Part shown: in pieces, positions 5,605-6,906 of the stretch
How positions within the stretch are numbered: position 1 is the first letter of the stretch
Layout: each line of letters opens with the position of its first letter
Assembly (NCBI GenBank): GCA_934477985.1
Contig: CAKSOR010000139.1
Coordinates: forward strand, 1 to 6,906
Direction of reading: 5' to 3'
DNA from: an uncultured Eubacteriales bacterium
Lineage (GTDB): Bacteria > Bacillota > Clostridia > Oscillospirales > CAG-272
DNA length: 6,906 bases
Position numbers and translations under genes: made by a program
The notes under the pieces: model-generated
Told to the model about the DNA's origin: nothing
The model's input: the letters and a program-made list of their open reading frames with translations, nothing else
The model's database searches: none

Positions 5605-6857
5605 TCGCTGTGCTTCATCACAAAGAACAGATTCAGTATCGTCATCGCGCCGATTGTCAGGTCAGACGCGCTCCAGAGCGGACCGCCGTCTGTGAACGCT
5701 CCGACGCCTGCCGCCAGCGCGAAGACCACACGATAGAACTTCACAGCGCTCTCAGCCTGCGCGCCGCCCTTTAACAAAAATCTCAGGCACTCGCTGCCGT
5801 AAAAGAACCAGCAGATCACCGTCGCGAACGCGAACAGCGTCACCGCCGCCGAGAGGAATATCCCCGAAAAGGGCAGAAACCCGCCGAAAGCCGCGAGCGC
5901 CGCCTCCATTCCGTCGACCGGCAGTCCGACTCCGCGCGCCCTCGCGATAAGAACCACAAAAGCCGTCAGCGTGCAGAGCACGAGCGTGTCGATAGCGACC
6001 TCGAGCATGCCGAAAACTCCCTGCACGGCGGGGTCTTTGGCGTCCGAGCTTGAGTGCGCGATCGGCGCTGTTCCGCAGCCAGCCTCGTTCGAGACCAACC
6101 CGCGCGTGACTCCGAGAGACAGCGCCTTTGACGTGAGAAAGCCGGATATTCCACCCGCGAAGGCTCTGACTCCGAGCGCCTCGCCGAAGATCTCCGCTAT
6201 GACGCCCGGCAGGCACGGAAGGTTTGTTATAATTATATAGATGGAAATCAGCGCGTAGCCGACGCTCGCGACCGGAACAGCGGTCATTATGAAGCCGGTT
6301 ATCCGCCCGAAGCCGCCCGAGATGACAATCAGCGCGCCGACGCCGAAGATTACTCCGCAGATCCGCGGGTCGAGTCCGAGCTGTCCCTCAAGGCAGGTCG
6401 CCGCGGCGTTCGACTGGATCGAGCTTCCGATTGTCAGCGACGCGAAGAGGCAGAGGATCGAAAAGATAACCGCCGCCCATTTCGCGCCCGAGTCGAGCAT
6501 GTACCAGAACGCGCCGCCGTGTTTTCCGCGCCGGTGTCCCAGAGCGAGCACCGTCTCAGCGTACTTTATCACCATCGCGAAAAAGGCGCTCGCCCACATC
6601 CAGAAGACCGTACCAGCGCCGCCGATCGCGATCGCCGAGGCGACTCCGGCGATGTTCCCGACCCCGAGCGTTCCGGCGAGCGCGACGCACATGGCTTTCA
6701 CCGGAGGCATCTCACCGCTCTGCCCGCGGAAGGCTCTGAGCAGCTTTTTCGGGTTGAGCGCCGCGCGGAGCTTCACCGTCAGCACGACTCCGCAGCCAAA
6801 AACCGCGAGTGCCAGCCCGGGTCCGTTCAGAATTCCAAGTATTATCCCGCTGTGCAA
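5556..6857 (-). CDS. AGCS-family sodium:alanine/glycine symporter
   Basis: The 433-residue product is a polytopic membrane protein of the alanine or glycine:cation symporter family, which imports small neutral amino acids with Na+ (or H+). Family motifs are clear: GTLGVGNIAGVASA (62-75), GGAGTVFWMWASAFFAMV (79-96) ending in KYAE (98-101), SNEAGCGTAPIAHSSS (256-271), and IDTLVLCTLTA (289-299). Roughly ten hydrophobic segments are visible. The start is a TTG; the frame has no upstream stop before the window edge, but no other start codon lies there, the RBS is very strong, and the N-terminal length suits the family. The C-terminal tail is odd: after the last membrane segment (ILNLFFVMKH), residues 419-433 (SLRPAPLEVISKSEE) come from repeat element B, so the native tail has probably been replaced. 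The membrane core is intact, so the transporter is probably functional. It is a separate unit from the sugar operon downstream. Confidence 0.93.
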   Translation of the reverse strand: MHSGIILGILNGPGLALAVFGCGVVLTVKLRAALNPKKLLRAFRGQSGEMPPVKAMCVALAGTLGVGNIAGVASAIAIGGAGTVFWMWASAFFAMVIKYAETVLALGHRRGKHGGAFWYMLDSGAKWAAVIFSILCLFASLTIGSSIQSNAAATCLEGQLGLDPRICGVIFGVGALIVISGGFGRITGFIMTAVPVASVGYALISIYIIITNLPCLPGVIAEIFGEALGVRAFAGGISGFLTSKALSLGVTRGLVSNEAGCGTAPIAHSSSDAKDPAVQGVFGMLEVAIDTLVLCTLTAFVVLIARARGVGLPVDGMEAALAAFGGFLPFSGIFLSAAVTLFAFATVICWFFYGSECLRFLLKGGAQAESAVKFYRVVFALAAGVGAFTDGGPLWSASDLTIGAMTILNLFFVMKHSDSLRPAPLEVISKSEE

Positions 6858-6862
6858 GTGCC

Positions 6863-6873
6863 GATCACCCCCC
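6863..6873 (-). promoter_or_regulatory. Strong RBS that supports the TTG start of the symporter
   Basis: GGGGGGTGATC precedes the TTG at 6857 by 5 nt. It resembles the full anti-16S partner AGGAGGTGATC, differing only by two A-to-G changes that still allow G-U pairing, so all 11 bases could pair. The last G of the core lies 10 nt from the TTG. No ATG or GTG start exists in this frame between here and the window edge. Confidence 0.75.
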
Positions 6874-6906
6874 GGATAAGCTGAATAATTGGAGTTTTCA
6901 CGCGAA

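Overview
The window reads as chromosomal DNA of a low-to-mid-GC Gram-positive bacterium, most likely a gut-type Clostridia member. This is inferred from the consensus sigma-A promoter, the strong Shine-Dalgarno sites, the protein families, and AT-rich intergenic DNA beside GC-rich genes. No marker gene fixes the taxon. Every convincing gene lies on the minus strand, so the biology runs from right to left.

Right part (about 5556-6857): an AGCS-family sodium/alanine-glycine symporter that starts at a TTG codon behind a very strong ribosome-binding site. Its last 15 codons and its stop codon fall inside one arm of a repeat element.

Middle (about 5087-5604): a gene-poor, AT-rich stretch. It holds two adjacent inverted-repeat elements (about 5255-5399 and 5429-5604). 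Next to them is a textbook promoter, TTGACA-17 bp-TATAAT, overlapped by two palindromes that look like repressor operators. One is a 31-bp inverted repeat across the -10 box and start site. The other is a 16-bp palindrome over the -35 box that resembles the AraR operator.

Left part (5086 down to 1): a four-gene cluster with gaps of 60, 38 and 59 bp and no obvious internal terminator. In transcription order it encodes an L-fucose/L-arabinose isomerase-superfamily protein, a GH16 glycoside hydrolase with no signal peptide, a long (604-residue) class I mannose-6-phosphate isomerase-like protein, and a ROK-family sugar kinase cut by the window edge. A stable hairpin sits just before the ROK ribosome-binding site.

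Taken together, the left cluster looks like a repressor-controlled operon for intracellular breakdown of a beta-linked oligosaccharide (GH16) followed by sugar isomerisation and phosphorylation. The substrate cannot be read from sequence. The combination of a cytoplasmic GH16 with an unassigned isomerase, a two-part PMI-like protein and a ROK kinase lacking the zinc-site cysteines is the best candidate for an undescribed pathway.
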